Assembly (NCBI GenBank): GCA_934193515.1
Contig: CAKPVJ010000017.1
Span: 1 to 40,277, forward strand
Length of the DNA: 40,277 nucleotides
Direction: 5' to 3'
Source: an uncultured Megasphaera sp.
GTDB lineage: Bacteria; Bacillota; Negativicutes; Veillonellales; Megasphaeraceae
Positions 23,097 through 31,924 of the stretch are shown here, one piece after another. Each line of letters opens with the position of its first letter. Position 1 is the first letter of the stretch. Both the position numbers and the translations under genes were made by a program. Below the pieces are notes generated by a model. That model searched no databases. It was not told where the DNA came from and worked only from the letters and a program-made list of their open reading frames with translations.

Positions 23097-24305
23097 ATGG
23101 TTTTAATGAACTTTGTTTCCGCCTTTGTTATCTGTGCCATTGCCTATGTAATCGGTGAATGGGTCTCCAACATAACAAAAGCATGGGTTCCCTCTGTTTT
23201 CGTTACAGCTTGCTTAATGCTGGTTGGTTACTGGACATGTTTCCCAAAAGAAATCGTCACGATGGCTGGCTTGATTCCTTTTGGCAGCACCATCGGTATC
23301 TTCTTAATCATCACTCATATCGGTACCATTATCAGCATCAAACAGCTTGTTGAACAATGGCGTACCGTTGTCGTCTGTCTGGCAGGTCTTGCCGGCATGT
23401 GCGGTCTTGGCTATTTCGTCGGCCAGTACTTCATGCCTAGAGAACTGGTCATCGCCGGGCTGCCGCCTCTTACCGGCGGTATCGTCGCTGCTACGATCAT
23501 GAAAGTTGCTGCTGCAAAAGCAGGCCTGATGACGGCTTCTGTCTTCGCAATTACGATGTACTGTGTACAAGGGTTTGCCGGCTATCCGCTGACAGCAATC
23601 TGCCTGCAAATGGAAGGCAAACGTCTCCTCAAAAAATACCGCTCCGGCGAAGTAAAATTGACACCGGAACAGATTGACGAAATGGCAGGCATCGGCCTGA
23701 CAGCTATTGCCGACGACAGCCACGTCAAAAAATTACTGCCGAAAATGCCGGCAGCCTACAACACCGGCGTATTCATGCTTGGTAAATTGGCCTTAGTCGC
23801 TTGGTTTGCTACGCTCCTCGGCCAGGCAACACCTGTCAACGGTGCTATTTGGGCTCTCGTTCTCGGCGTTGCCGCCACCCATATCGGCTTCTTGGAAACC
23901 AACACGTTGAGCCGCTCCAGCTCCTACTGGATTATCATGTTTGCTTTGATGATGTTCATTTTCGACGGTCTTAAAGACTGCACGCCGGACATGCTCATCA
24001 CCATCATTGGCCCAATGATTACTTTGATTATCATCGGCGTTATCGGCATGGCTATCATGTCCTTTGTCATCGCAAAGATTTTGCGCATGTCCTTCTACAT
24101 GGCATTTGCCAACGGCCTGACAGCTCTGTATGGCTTCCCGTGCGATGCTATCATCACCGAAATGACCTGCAATTCCCTTTCTGATGACAAAATCGAACGC
24201 AGCTACTTGATGGCTAACATGTTCCCGTCCATGATTGTCGGCGGTTTCGTTACCGTCACCATTACCTCCGTCCTCTTGGCAGGCTACTTTGCAACGTTAT
24301 TCTAG
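23097..24305 (+). CDS. Multi-pass membrane protein, putative transporter (intact copy)
   Basis: A 402-residue integral membrane protein with about ten to twelve hydrophobic segments. It has a central soluble loop (EGKRLLKKYRSGEVKLTPEQ to DDSHVKKLLPKMPAA). Conserved-looking parts include LPPLTGGIVAATIMKVAAAK, WAL-rich NGAIWALVLGVAATHIGFLE, FDGLKDCTPDML and YGFPCDAIITEMTCNSL. The glycine-rich PLTGGIVAA helix break recalls the GltS-like/sodium-symporter fold, but I do not recognise the family with confidence, so no substrate is given. The ATG at 23097 follows AAGAAGG by 10 bases; the frame from 23076 contains that site. A 5'-truncated paralogue lies 6.6 kb downstream, beyond hsdMSR. Confidence 0.8.
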   Translation: MVLMNFVSAFVICAIAYVIGEWVSNITKAWVPSVFVTACLMLVGYWTCFPKEIVTMAGLIPFGSTIGIFLIITHIGTIISIKQLVEQWRTVVVCLAGLAGMCGLGYFVGQYFMPRELVIAGLPPLTGGIVAATIMKVAAAKAGLMTASVFAITMYCVQGFAGYPLTAICLQMEGKRLLKKYRSGEVKLTPEQIDEMAGIGLTAIADDSHVKKLLPKMPAAYNTGVFMLGKLALVAWFATLLGQATPVNGAIWALVLGVAATHIGFLETNTLSRSSSYWIIMFALMMFIFDGLKDCTPDMLITIIGPMITLIIIGVIGMAIMSFVIAKILRMSFYMAFANGLTALYGFPCDAIITEMTCNSLSDDKIERSYLMANMFPSMIVGGFVTVTITSVLLAGYFATLF

Positions 24306-24329
24306 TCGTATAAACACAATATAAGACAC

Positions 24330-24386
24330 AATACTCCCGCACAAAATTCCATCATCTGATGAAATTTGCACGGGAGTATTTTTTAT
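24330..24386 (+). terminator. Terminator of the intact transporter gene
   Basis: AATACTCCCG (24330-24339) pairs perfectly with CGGGAGTATT (24371-24380), followed by five Ts. Confidence 0.85.
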
Positions 24387-24403
24387 TCGCCCTATTTCTT
24401 ATT

Positions 24404-24462
24404 TTATCGTACAAAAAATAAAACGCAACTGCAATGAAAAGCTTTTCGTTGTAGTTGCGTTT
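24404..24462 (-). terminator. Terminator of the hsdMSR operon
   Basis: AAACGCAACTGCAA (24421-24434) pairs with TTGTAGTTGCGTTT (24449-24462) around an inner GAAAAGCTTTTC palindrome. The minus-strand side runs into a T-rich tract. Confidence 0.85.
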
Positions 24463-24477
24463 GTTTATAATATCTAT

Positions 24478-27387
24478 TTATTCACCATGAAATTCTCGGT
24501 AAATTTCATTCACAAAAATACCCAATACCTGTTTCTTAATCGCTTCATTTTCTAACAATAATCCAAAGAAATCCTCATTTTGCTCAATGTGACGTATAAG
24601 AAGTTCATCTGTATCTCGATAAAACGTCTTTGCAAAATCACGTTCTGTATTATTTCGTGCTGCTGTTTTCAATGTACTCGACTTTCGCAGCATATCTTGG
24701 ATTTGCAATACCGATTGAATGGTTTCATCCCGTTCATACTGTTTTCCCATGGTCTGATTAATCTCATCAATAATTTGTGATAGCTTTTCTTTCTTTTCGG
24801 TTTGCCCCTTTCGAGACATCGTATCAGAAATTTTAATAGCTGGTTTAGCGATTACCTGTTGATGTGTATACTGGCCGATCTGTTCATTCACAACATGCGT
24901 CACTGTAATCTTACCGCGAAGGTCAAGGGAACTGGCAGCATGTTTACTGGTCATCAACGGAATCAGAGCGGATATAAAAGGATACATCGTATGTGCGGTT
25001 TTCTCTCTTATACAGCCCAAAAGCTGAAGAAATTCATAGACACGACAAAACTTCTTACATTGTGCTATCACTTCATTTTGGATCGGTGTATCCAATGCCT
25101 CAATGTTTTGTTTTGTCTTTTCTAAATAATACAGCCGTTTATTGGGAACAGCGTCTTGCTTTTTGTAGAAAAGACCGTTAAATGCGTCTATATCATCCGG
25201 TTCCATGATATGGTATGCCTCGATAGTCTGTAAAATCTGATACAACGTTTTCGGAGTCATCTCATTGACTAAAAGAGTCGTTTCATAGTAAGGCGCAAAA
25301 GCCTGTTGTATGTCTTCATACGTATTGGCAAAATCCAAGACAACCGTTTTTTTATCATACGAAGAATAGGTGCGATTTAGCCTAGAAAGAGTCTGCACGG
25401 CATTGACACCATTTAATTTTTTCATAATATACATAGCACAAAGTTTCGGTTGATCAAAGCCGGTTTGATACTTGTTGGCTACAAACAATATCCGATACGT
25501 TTTGGTATTAAACATGTCAGCCGTCCGTTTTTCCGAAAATCCGTTCATGCCGGATTCGGTATACATTGTACCGTGTATCTCCATTTTTCCTGAAAAAGCC
25601 ACTAATGCGTTCATATCCGCATATCCCTTTTGTTGCACATACACATCAAAGGCTTGTTTATATTTGACCGCTTCCGACCGAGACCCTGTAATCACCATGC
25701 CTTTGGCGTTTCCTCCTAACTCAGACATGACGGTTGTTCGAAAATGTTCGACAATAATCTGAATACGCTGCGTAATATTACTATCTTGCAGCATGGCAAA
25801 GCGATGAATCTTGCGTTTGGCTTCCCTCGTCTTGTATTCCGGATCATCCGCAACGACCTTATTTAACGTATAAAAGGTCTGATACGTCACATAATTTGCC
25901 AAGACATCCAGGATAAACCCTTCTTCGATAGCCTGTTTCATCGAATACAAATGAAAGGCTTCCTTCTGTCCTTGTGCATTCGGTGTGCCAAAAAGCTGTA
26001 ATGTCTTTCCTTCGGGTGTCGCCGTAAAGGCAAAGAAGGATACATTCTTCACCGTATCGTGCTGGTTCAATTCGTTTTGAATCTGATCTTGTACATCTTC
26101 TTCTACATCATCCCCAGAAGCCAACGATTGAGTAACAGCCGCCATATCTTTGCCGGCTGTGGAACTATGGGCTTCATCAATGAGAACCGCAAAATGCTTA
26201 TCTTTCAGACGGGTTACGGCATCTACAATATAGGGAAATTTCTGAATCGTTGTCCCAATAATTTTTGTATGTCCCTGCAAGGCTTCGGCTAAGTCGGCAG
26301 AACTGCAAGCATCATCCATGACGCGAACAAGACCGTCTTGATGTTCGATGGATTGTACAGCCTTTTGCAGCTGGCGATCGACAACGACCCGATCGGTCAC
26401 AATCAAAATGGTATCAAAAATCTGCCGATTCCGCTCATCGTGTAACGATGCCAAGCGATAGGCCAACCAAGTAATCGTATTCGTTTTTCCCGAGCCGGCA
26501 CTATGTTGAATCAAATACTGGTGTGCCGTCCCATTCTTTTTTACATCAGCAATACTCTTTCGAATGCAGTCCAGTTGATGATACCTAGGGAAAATTAAGT
26601 CTCCTTTGGCATCGACGAAGAGGAACTTGCTAAGAAGTTCCAACACCGTATCTTTTTGCAGGATATCGTCCCACATATACTCCACGCCCAAGCCAGTTTT
26701 CGGATTGATTGCATTGCCGGCTCCTCTGTTTTTCCCTTTGCCTTTACCTGTATTAAAGGGTAAGAAAGACGTAGACTTTCCTGCCAGCTTCGTCGTCATA
26801 TAGACTTGTTCCAAATCCATGGCAAAATGAACCAAACAGCCTGCATTCCACAGAAAGAGCCGATTCTTGGGGTCCCGATCGTGCTGATACTGATAGACCG
26901 CATCCTCATAGGATTGACCGGCAGCATTGCTCTTCAGTTCAAAAGACATGATAGCGATACCGTTGAGAAAAATAACTAAGTCAATTCGCTGTGTCTTATC
27001 CGCCCGAACTTCTTCAATGACAGAAAAGAGATTCTTTTCATACTTCTGCAACAGCTGTTGATTAAATGTCGTAGCAGGTTTTGTATACATTAGCTCCAAA
27101 TGACGACTGGGGAACTGTAACCCATGCTTCAACGTATAAAGGAGACCGTGTTTCATCACAGTTGCATTGAACTGCCGGATAATGATGTCTTCTGTTTTTT
27201 CTTGATACTGCTTGCGAAGGGCTGCCATCTCATCAGGCTGGGTATCCTTGAGAAATCGAAAGAATAATTCTCTATCCATGGCAAAAGCATGGTCATAATC
27301 CGCATTTTTTCGGACGAGATAACCGTTTTCTACCAATTTATTCTTGATAAACTGTTGGTACGTCTTTTCAGGAAGAATCTTATTCAC
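24478..27387 (-). CDS. hsdR: Type I restriction enzyme R subunit (translocase/nuclease)
   Basis: The 969-residue motor and cutting subunit of a type I restriction-modification complex. The N-terminal PD-(D/E)XK nuclease core shows RIDLVIFLNGIAIMSFELKS (Asp and ExK). The SF2 translocase has Walker A HSAGSGKTNTITWLAYRLA (about residues 291-309), motif II VLIDEAHSS, motif III FFAFTATPEG, and late motifs VANKYQTGFDQPKL and TLSRLNRTYSSYDK. The helical C-terminus contacts the methylase. All motifs are complete, so it should be active. It starts at GTG 27387 with AAGGAGGT upstream and overlaps the hsdS stop by 8 bases, so translation is coupled. It is the last gene of the operon. Confidence 0.96.
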   Translation of the reverse strand: MNKILPEKTYQQFIKNKLVENGYLVRKNADYDHAFAMDRELFFRFLKDTQPDEMAALRKQYQEKTEDIIIRQFNATVMKHGLLYTLKHGLQFPSRHLELMYTKPATTFNQQLLQKYEKNLFSVIEEVRADKTQRIDLVIFLNGIAIMSFELKSNAAGQSYEDAVYQYQHDRDPKNRLFLWNAGCLVHFAMDLEQVYMTTKLAGKSTSFLPFNTGKGKGKNRGAGNAINPKTGLGVEYMWDDILQKDTVLELLSKFLFVDAKGDLIFPRYHQLDCIRKSIADVKKNGTAHQYLIQHSAGSGKTNTITWLAYRLASLHDERNRQIFDTILIVTDRVVVDRQLQKAVQSIEHQDGLVRVMDDACSSADLAEALQGHTKIIGTTIQKFPYIVDAVTRLKDKHFAVLIDEAHSSTAGKDMAAVTQSLASGDDVEEDVQDQIQNELNQHDTVKNVSFFAFTATPEGKTLQLFGTPNAQGQKEAFHLYSMKQAIEEGFILDVLANYVTYQTFYTLNKVVADDPEYKTREAKRKIHRFAMLQDSNITQRIQIIVEHFRTTVMSELGGNAKGMVITGSRSEAVKYKQAFDVYVQQKGYADMNALVAFSGKMEIHGTMYTESGMNGFSEKRTADMFNTKTYRILFVANKYQTGFDQPKLCAMYIMKKLNGVNAVQTLSRLNRTYSSYDKKTVVLDFANTYEDIQQAFAPYYETTLLVNEMTPKTLYQILQTIEAYHIMEPDDIDAFNGLFYKKQDAVPNKRLYYLEKTKQNIEALDTPIQNEVIAQCKKFCRVYEFLQLLGCIREKTAHTMYPFISALIPLMTSKHAASSLDLRGKITVTHVVNEQIGQYTHQQVIAKPAIKISDTMSRKGQTEKKEKLSQIIDEINQTMGKQYERDETIQSVLQIQDMLRKSSTLKTAARNNTERDFAKTFYRDTDELLIRHIEQNEDFFGLLLENEAIKKQVLGIFVNEIYREFHGE

Positions 27388-28636
27388 GACAAGGCACCTC
27401 CTTCTTGCCTGTCACATACTCGTAAATCAAAGACTTTTTGTACTCCTTGAGAACATCCAGCTGTTTTTGCTTGCCTGCAATAGCAGCATCAATGTCTGCA
27501 CACTTAGCATCAAGGAAATCTGCAATGGCTTTCTGTTCCGTGGTGGGGGGAACAGGAAGCAAGAAATTATTGAATACTGATGTTTGTAATCTCCATCTAC
27601 CTAATGTAGATACACCTTGTCCTAAAGAGTAAAAAATTCGGCACGAATAACAGCATTGCATAACATATTTATAATATCCAGCTTCATTTTGAATATTATC
27701 TCTGAGTTTAAAAACACGATAATCCGGACTTGTTACGCCAAAAAGCTTTGACAAATCAACCCATCCAGTTAGTAAATCCATATGATTCATAACAAAATCA
27801 CCTGGATACACAAATTGATATCCCTTATAATTCTCAGCAATTTGACCTTCATTACGGGAAGTATCTTTAATTTTCAATCCCTTTTGTGTAACTGATAATA
27901 TATCAAATCCTTCTTTTCCGGCTATTCTTTTAACGATTTTAAAAATATATTTTATATCTGATAAACACCATTTTTTCGGAATTTTATTCCAATATGGGCT
28001 AGCAGTATTTTTCATTTCCACATTGGGATCAAGTCCTTTGGTGACAGCCTGGGTAATGACGGATTTCTTGTATTCCTTGAGGATGTTTATTTGCTTCTGA
28101 ATATCTGCTGTCAAAGAATCGATATCGGCACACTTAGCATCAAGGAAATTAGCTATAGCTTGTTGTTCTTTTAATGATCCATATGCAATGTACGCATTAT
28201 TCATAATTCCCATTGTTATAAAGCCCATGGTCGTTTCATGAATTTCAGATTTTAGTGCTAAAGTAAGTGCTTGGAGATAATAAAAGGCAAACCGCTTGTT
28301 AATAAATTTCCGAGGTAAAACTTTCCATATATGATAATGATATATCACTTTTTCTCCAGTCCATATTACTGGTGCATATGACATTGACCAAGTATATAAT
28401 AAATCTCCTTTATCACAGTATTTTGAATCATCCAATTTTAAATTAGAATAATACCATACAGGATTGGTAAAAATATTTCCAACACGTAAAACCCTATACT
28501 TACCCTCACCGAGAAATTCAGTATCACTAAATGCCCTACCGTTTAACAACGATAAGGCGTACTTTTGCTTACTACATATCCAATTCAATGGAATTTTCCC
28601 AATCCATTCAATCCCACTGTCTTTCATTTCTCGCAT
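27380..28636 (-). CDS. hsdS: Type I restriction-modification specificity subunit S
   Basis: A 418-residue DNA-recognition subunit with the normal two-TRD plan. TRD1 starts SGIEWIGKIPLNWICSKQKY; the central conserved helix reads QQAIANFLDAKCADIDSLTA with ILKEYKKSVITQAVTKGLDP. TRD2 follows (ASPYWNKIPKKWCLSDIKYI), and the C-terminal helix repeats the theme: EQKAIADFLDAKCADIDAAI and VLKEYKKSLIYEYVTGKKEV. The two helices set the spacing of the bipartite target, and the TRDs set its two halves. The coding DNA of FLDAKCA is repeated almost identically, so recombination between the repeats or with other hsdS genes could swap TRDs. It begins 12 bases after hsdM behind GGCGGTGAG. Confidence 0.95.
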   Translation of the reverse strand: MREMKDSGIEWIGKIPLNWICSKQKYALSLLNGRAFSDTEFLGEGKYRVLRVGNIFTNPVWYYSNLKLDDSKYCDKGDLLYTWSMSYAPVIWTGEKVIYHYHIWKVLPRKFINKRFAFYYLQALTLALKSEIHETTMGFITMGIMNNAYIAYGSLKEQQAIANFLDAKCADIDSLTADIQKQINILKEYKKSVITQAVTKGLDPNVEMKNTASPYWNKIPKKWCLSDIKYIFKIVKRIAGKEGFDILSVTQKGLKIKDTSRNEGQIAENYKGYQFVYPGDFVMNHMDLLTGWVDLSKLFGVTSPDYRVFKLRDNIQNEAGYYKYVMQCCYSCRIFYSLGQGVSTLGRWRLQTSVFNNFLLPVPPTTEQKAIADFLDAKCADIDAAIAGKQKQLDVLKEYKKSLIYEYVTGKKEVPCRE

Positions 28637-28648
28637 ATTCTCACCGCC

Positions 28649-30739
28649 TTAGTTGCCAAAGAGCTTCTGAATCCGCGCAGAAACGCTTTCTTCGAGTTCA
28701 TTGAATTGTTTTTCCAATTCTTCTACCGGTTTTGGGGCTTCATACTTGTAGAAGTAGCGCGTAAATGGAATTTCTGCACCTGTCTTGATGACGGGTTTCT
28801 TTTTGGATAGGTCTTCTTCAAAGAAGGCTTTGGCATCGGGTACATAGGGCAATACTTCTTTTGCCATGTAATCATCGATATGAACTTTGTACGGCACGAT
28901 TTCTATATCCTTCGTTTCTTTATCGTAGATGATATTCCCCTTTTTATCGCGCTGAATGACGGCTTCTTTATCCATGACAGACAAGCCATCGGCAATCTTG
29001 GCGAGCAGTTTTTTATCGGTCGTGACCGATTGCAACGTATCCTGCAAGACGGGCATAAATTCTTCGGGGGACATATATTTTGTATCCTGTTTTGCCCCTT
29101 TCAAGGCAGCCATAATGGCATCATACAACGGTTTATGTTGCAAATAGACGTCTAATTTTTTCTTGTCCTTCGCCGAAAGTTCTTCTTCCGATTCTTGCCA
29201 ACTCTGTACTTTGCCTTCATCATACAGGTTGTTCAGCGACCCTTTGGCATCCATTCTTTCCAAGCTTTCGTCGGTAATGCTGTACGAACGCTGTAGTGGC
29301 TGCATGACTGCATATTCCCGATACATAAAATCTTCATTATCAAAAATCTTGCACAGCTCTCCTTCTTGGAAGGACGTATAGAGTTCGACAATCTGCTTGC
29401 GATCGTCTGCGGTAATTTCATTTCGTTTGTTTCCTAAGGATTTCCGCAAGGGATGGTAAATCTTGCTGGCATCAATGAGCTGTACTTTACCTTGCCGTTC
29501 TTTTCGCTTATGTTTCGAAAGGACCCAAAGGTACGTCGCAATACCCGTATTGTAAAACATATCCGTTGGCAAAGCAATCACGGCTTCCAACAGGTCTTGT
29601 TCTAAGATCCAGCGACGAATTTGGCTTTCTCCGGACGACGTACTGCCTGTAAAGAGAGGGCTGCCGTTTTCAACGATAACGGCTCTGCCATTGTCATCAT
29701 TCATTTTATGGATTGCCGATTGGACAAAAAGGAGCTGTGCATCGCCCCCGCCTGGCAGTCCCGCCCCCCAACGGCCTTCCAATCCTCTGGCATATTCTGC
29801 CTTGACGGCTTGTTCATCGCCTTCCGGCGCATCTTTACCAGCCCAAGCTGTACCAAATGGCGGATTTTCTAAGACAAGACGCATTTTGGTATCAGGGAAA
29901 CAATCTTCCTTAAACGTATCAGCACGACGGATATTCTCTGCATGTTGTCCTTTGATAAGCATTTCTGCCAAACATTCTGCATAGGATTGGGGATTTATTT
30001 CTTGAGAGTATAGATAGATATCGGCAGAAGGATTAAACTGTTTGATCACATTATGCGCCGTTGCCAGCATACCGCCTGTACCGGCAGCCTGATCGCAAAT
30101 CGTAACGACTTTTCCTTCTTCGTTCAAATCGTCACAGCCCTCGGAAAGCGCGATAGCAACCATACAGGTAACGATATCTTTACCCGTATAATGATCGCCG
30201 GCTTCGGCATTTTCAGAAAATTTACGAATCAATTCTTCAAAAATATATCCCATTTTAATGCTGTCAATCGTTTTAGGATCCATATCGAGTTCCGAAAAGG
30301 CTTTCACAACCGCATAGAGGCGATGATTTTCATCCATTTTTTCAATTTCATCATAAAAAGAAAGACTTTTGATAATGTCTTGCACATTGGCAGAGAATCC
30401 TTCTAAATAATTTTTAAAATTATCCGCTAGATGATCGGCATCATTACAAAGCTCTGTCAGCGTATATTCACTAGTATTATAAAAGTCATAGTTAGAAATA
30501 TAACACAGTACTTTTGGAGGACATGCGGGATTTTGCTTGAACTTAGCGACGACAGCTTCTTTCGTAGCTTCCAGCGCGCATTCAAAGCGACGGATAATCG
30601 TCATGGGAATAATAACATCTTTATATTTATCCGACTGATAGGGGCCACGAAGTTTGTTGGCAATAGACCAAATAAAATTCACTTCCGTCGTGACATCTAC
30701 AGACGTATCGTTATACGTTGTTAATATGGGGTTGGTCAT
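28649..30739 (-). CDS. hsdM: Type I restriction-modification methyltransferase M subunit
   Basis: The 696-residue N6-adenine methyltransferase subunit, larger than the common 500-residue form because of a long C-terminal extension. The N-terminal HsdM helical domain (IWSIANKLRGPYQSDKYKDV, IPMTIIRRFECAL) precedes the Rossmann methylase with EELIRKFSENAEAGDHYTGK, SAM motif DQAAGTGGM (about residue 216) and catalytic motif NPPFGTAW (about 290). The GLPGGGDAQLLFVQSAIHKM segment is family-typical. The charged C-terminal part (SEEELSAKDKKKLDVYLQ onward) ends in a coiled coil. It is first in the hsdM-hsdS-hsdR operon, with an extended -10 promoter 45 bases upstream and GGAGT before the ATG. It methylates host DNA and forms the core of the restriction complex. 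Confidence 0.96.
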   Translation of the reverse strand: MTNPILTTYNDTSVDVTTEVNFIWSIANKLRGPYQSDKYKDVIIPMTIIRRFECALEATKEAVVAKFKQNPACPPKVLCYISNYDFYNTSEYTLTELCNDADHLADNFKNYLEGFSANVQDIIKSLSFYDEIEKMDENHRLYAVVKAFSELDMDPKTIDSIKMGYIFEELIRKFSENAEAGDHYTGKDIVTCMVAIALSEGCDDLNEEGKVVTICDQAAGTGGMLATAHNVIKQFNPSADIYLYSQEINPQSYAECLAEMLIKGQHAENIRRADTFKEDCFPDTKMRLVLENPPFGTAWAGKDAPEGDEQAVKAEYARGLEGRWGAGLPGGGDAQLLFVQSAIHKMNDDNGRAVIVENGSPLFTGSTSSGESQIRRWILEQDLLEAVIALPTDMFYNTGIATYLWVLSKHKRKERQGKVQLIDASKIYHPLRKSLGNKRNEITADDRKQIVELYTSFQEGELCKIFDNEDFMYREYAVMQPLQRSYSITDESLERMDAKGSLNNLYDEGKVQSWQESEEELSAKDKKKLDVYLQHKPLYDAIMAALKGAKQDTKYMSPEEFMPVLQDTLQSVTTDKKLLAKIADGLSVMDKEAVIQRDKKGNIIYDKETKDIEIVPYKVHIDDYMAKEVLPYVPDAKAFFEEDLSKKKPVIKTGAEIPFTRYFYKYEAPKPVEELEKQFNELEESVSARIQKLFGN

Positions 30740-30781
30740 GATATACTCCTTATTCCATCTATTTCTATCGTTTTATATTTT

Positions 30782-30790
30782 ATTATACCA
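30782..30790 (-). promoter_or_regulatory. Extended -10 promoter of the hsdMSR operon
   Basis: TGGTATAAT on the minus strand (30782-30790) is an extended -10; no good -35 is visible at 17 bases, which fits this promoter class. Confidence 0.65.
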
Positions 30791-30876
30791 GTATACAAGC
30801 CAAAAAAATATATGTTTTCTATTTTCCCCTATATCAGGCCCTATGGATTCGTTGTTCATTTTCACATCATCTAATA

Positions 30877-31677
30877 GTCGCTGCTGCCAAGGCAGGCTTT
30901 GCCGTTGCATCTGTATTTGCTATTACGATGTATTGTGTTCAAGGCTTTGCCGGCTATCCATTGACAGCGATTTGCCTGCAATTTGAGGGCAAACGCCTCC
31001 TCCAAAAATATCGTTCCGGCGAAGTACAGTTGACACCGGACCAAATCAAAGAAATGCAAGGCATCGGCCTGACAGCCATCGCAGATGACAGTCATGTCAA
31101 AAAATTGCTTCCTAAAATGCCTGCCGCATTCAATACGCCTGTATTTATGCTCGCAAAATTAGGCTTTGTGGCTTGGATTGCCACACTTCTCGGACAAGTA
31201 ACGCCCGTAAACGGTGCGATTTGGGCGTTGGTACTCGGTATTATTGCGACGTATATTGGCTTTTTGGAAAGCAATACGTTGAGCCGTGCCAATTCCTATT
31301 GGATTATTATGTTTGCCTTAATGATGTTTATCTTTGATGGTCTGAAAGATTGCACGCCGGATATGCTGGTTTCTATTATCGTTCCTATGGTTGTTTTAAT
31401 TATCATCGGCGTCATCGGTATGGGTATTACCTCCTTTATTATCGCCAAAATTCTGCGCATGTCCTTTTTCCTGGCCTTTGCCAATGGGTTGACGGCTTTG
31501 TATGGTTTCCCATGCGATGCCATTATTACCGAAATGACTTGCAATTCCTTGACGAAAGATAAAACGGAACGCAGCTATTTAATGGCGCACATGTTCCCGT
31601 CCATGATCGTCGGCGGGTTTGTAACCGTTACGATTACGTCGGTATTGATTGCCGGCTATTTTGCTACGTTATTCTAA
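30877..31677 (+). pseudogene. 5'-truncated paralogue of the multi-pass membrane transporter
   Basis: From codon GTC at 30877 onward this frame matches the intact transporter at 23097-24305 almost residue for residue (VAAAKAG at its start, then MYCVQGFAGYPLTAICLQ and the same FDGLKDCTPDML and YGFPCDAIITEMTCNSL) to the shared C-terminus AGYFATLF. The first 140 or so residues, the start codon, ribosome binding site and promoter are missing, and upstream codons show no homology or in-frame ATG. The first internal ATG (30928) would begin inside a helix. The remaining frame is intact with mainly synonymous or conservative differences, so the truncation is recent or the remnant is still constrained. 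The 5' flank is the hsdM promoter region. Confidence 0.88.
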
Positions 31678-31704
31678 ATCGTTCTGATTACAATACATAC
31701 AATT

Positions 31705-31757
31705 ATACTCCATTCTCTCTGCGTGCAGCATTCTATAGAGAGTATGGGGTATTTTTC
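31705..31757 (+). terminator. Terminator after the truncated transporter
   Basis: ATACTCCAT plus CTCTCT (31705-31720) pair with AGAGAG and ATGGGGTAT (about 31737-31752), with one G-U pair and a T run. It remains intact although the gene in front is broken. Confidence 0.75.
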
Positions 31758-31837
31758 TTACGTATTTGTTATGAGGATAGACAGACAATTCATGCACTTT
31801 ATCGTGCTCATTAAGGTACACATAAAACTGCAATATA

Positions 31838-31888
31838 ACAAAAGGACTGCAACAAAATGGATTAACCGTTCTCATTTTGTTACAGTCC
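31838..31888 (-). terminator. Terminator of the MFS transporter gene
   Basis: GGACTG and AACAAAATG (31844-31859) pair with CATTTTGTT and CAGTCC (31873-31888) with one mismatch; on the minus strand TTTTG follows. Confidence 0.75.
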
Positions 31889-31924
31889 CGTCTACATATA
31901 GGAGTGTTAATCAATCGGTATTCC

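Noticed and set aside
24305..30876. Considered whether the hsdMSR cassette is a transposon or integrative element.
   Set aside because: No transposase, integrase, terminal inverted repeats or tRNA attachment site are visible at its borders.
24303..30880. The hexamer TAGTCG occurs at the stop of the intact transporter (24303-24308) and at the border of the truncated copy (30875-30880), like an insertion-site duplication.
   Set aside because: A six-base match is weak, and the left copy lies before the transporter's own terminator, so it is not at the likely left junction. I do not count it as a target-site duplication.
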